In this document: positions 6,732 to 7,058 of the stretch, in pieces
Numbering within the stretch: the stretch's first letter is position 1
Layout: each line of letters begins with the position of its first letter
Assembly (NCBI GenBank): GCA_011051925.1
Contig: DRKE01000236.1
Span: 1-7,058, forward strand
Direction of reading: 5' to 3'
DNA from: Deltaproteobacteria bacterium
Lineage (GTDB): Bacteria > Myxococcota_A > UBA9160 > UBA4427
Length of the DNA: 7,058 nt
Translations under genes and position numbers: made by a program
The notes under the pieces: generated by a model
Database searches by the model: none
What the model was told of the DNA's origin: nothing
What the model saw: only the letters and a program-made list of their open reading frames with translations

Positions 6732-7058
6732 ATGTCCATCGACCTCGTGATCCAAGCGCCCAGTACGCCCGCCCGCCGGGCCAGCATCGAATCCATGCGC
6801 CTCGCGATGGAAGGGGATGCGGATGGCTGGCTCGATCTCTTTGCCGAGACCGCGATCCTCCAGGACCCCTATGGCCCGTCGCCGATGGATCCCGAGGGCA
6901 GGGGATGCATCGGCAAGCGGGAGATCGAGAGATTCTGTGCGGCTTTCATCAAGCCGGATTCGATTCGTTTCGAGATCCGTCAGACGATCACCTCGGGAAA
7001 CGCCTGCGTGAACGTGGGCACGATCATCGCCAAACGACCCGGCGGAGGCGTGTCGTGG
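6732..7058 (+). CDS. SnoaL/NTF2-like (ketosteroid isomerase-like) protein, 3' end outside window
   Basis: This frame is open from ATG 6732 to the window end (109 codons visible, no stop). The start is 30 bases after the aminotransferase stop, with a weak GGGA (6720-6723) 8 bases upstream. The pattern resembles the NTF2-like superfamily: an N-terminal helix ending in EGDADGWLDLFAETAILQDP (27-46), then the loop YGPSPMDPEGRGCIGKREIE (47-66) and alternating beta strands (IRFEIRQTI, ACVNVGTIIA). The WLDLFAETAILQDP helix-to-strand passage with an Asp-Pro is typical of SnoaL-like and ketosteroid isomerase-like small cone-shaped barrels. Such proteins bind or isomerise small hydrophobic substrates, but many have no known activity, so I assign no function. 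It could be the third gene of the SDR-aminotransferase unit. The family is reasonably secure; its activity is not. Confidence 0.75.
   Translation, partial: MSIDLVIQAPSTPARRASIESMRLAMEGDADGWLDLFAETAILQDPYGPSPMDPEGRGCIGKREIERFCAAFIKPDSIRFEIRQTITSGNACVNVGTIIAKRPGGGVSW

Overview
The window is a densely coding, GC-rich (by eye roughly two-thirds G+C) stretch of bacterial chromosome. It holds seven genes in three short transcription units, with almost no intergenic DNA. Adjacent genes overlap by 1 to 4 bases (GTGA, ATGA and TGATG junctions). Menaquinone-type genes together with a SnoaL/NTF2-like protein fit a high-GC menaquinone-using bacterium. A deltaproteobacterial-type lineage (Myxococcota or Binatota-like) or an actinobacterium is plausible, but the sequence alone does not settle the taxon. 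I see no mobile element, CRISPR array, tRNA, rRNA, phage gene or convincing rho-independent terminator.

Region 1 (1-3171, plus strand) is a menaquinone biosynthesis operon: the C-terminal part of menA (DHNA polyprenyltransferase), menC (o-succinylbenzoate synthase) and menE (o-succinylbenzoate-CoA ligase). MenC makes o-succinylbenzoate, MenE activates it with CoA, MenB (not in the window) cyclises it to the naphthoate, and MenA attaches the polyprenyl tail in the membrane.

Region 2 (3138-4618, minus strand) is a two-gene unit. A PuuD-like class I glutamine amidotransferase/gamma-glutamyl hydrolase is followed, through a GTGA overlap, by a PlsC-type 1-acylglycerol-3-phosphate acyltransferase. 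The 3' end of plsC overlaps the 3' end of menE by 34 bases in convergent orientation.

Region 3 (4654-7058, plus strand) starts only 35 bases from the amidotransferase in divergent orientation. It encodes a YeeZ-like NAD(P)-binding SDR-family protein, a fold-type I PLP aminotransferase overlapping it by one base, and, after 30 bases, a SnoaL/NTF2-like protein cut by the window end.

This is mostly ordinary core metabolism, and I do not see a clearly new system. The points most worth a second look are a strong over-representation of GATC, the very tight divergent and convergent junctions, the SDR protein lacking the canonical YxxxK dyad and its coupling to an aminotransferase of unknown substrate, and the C-terminal tail on MenC.
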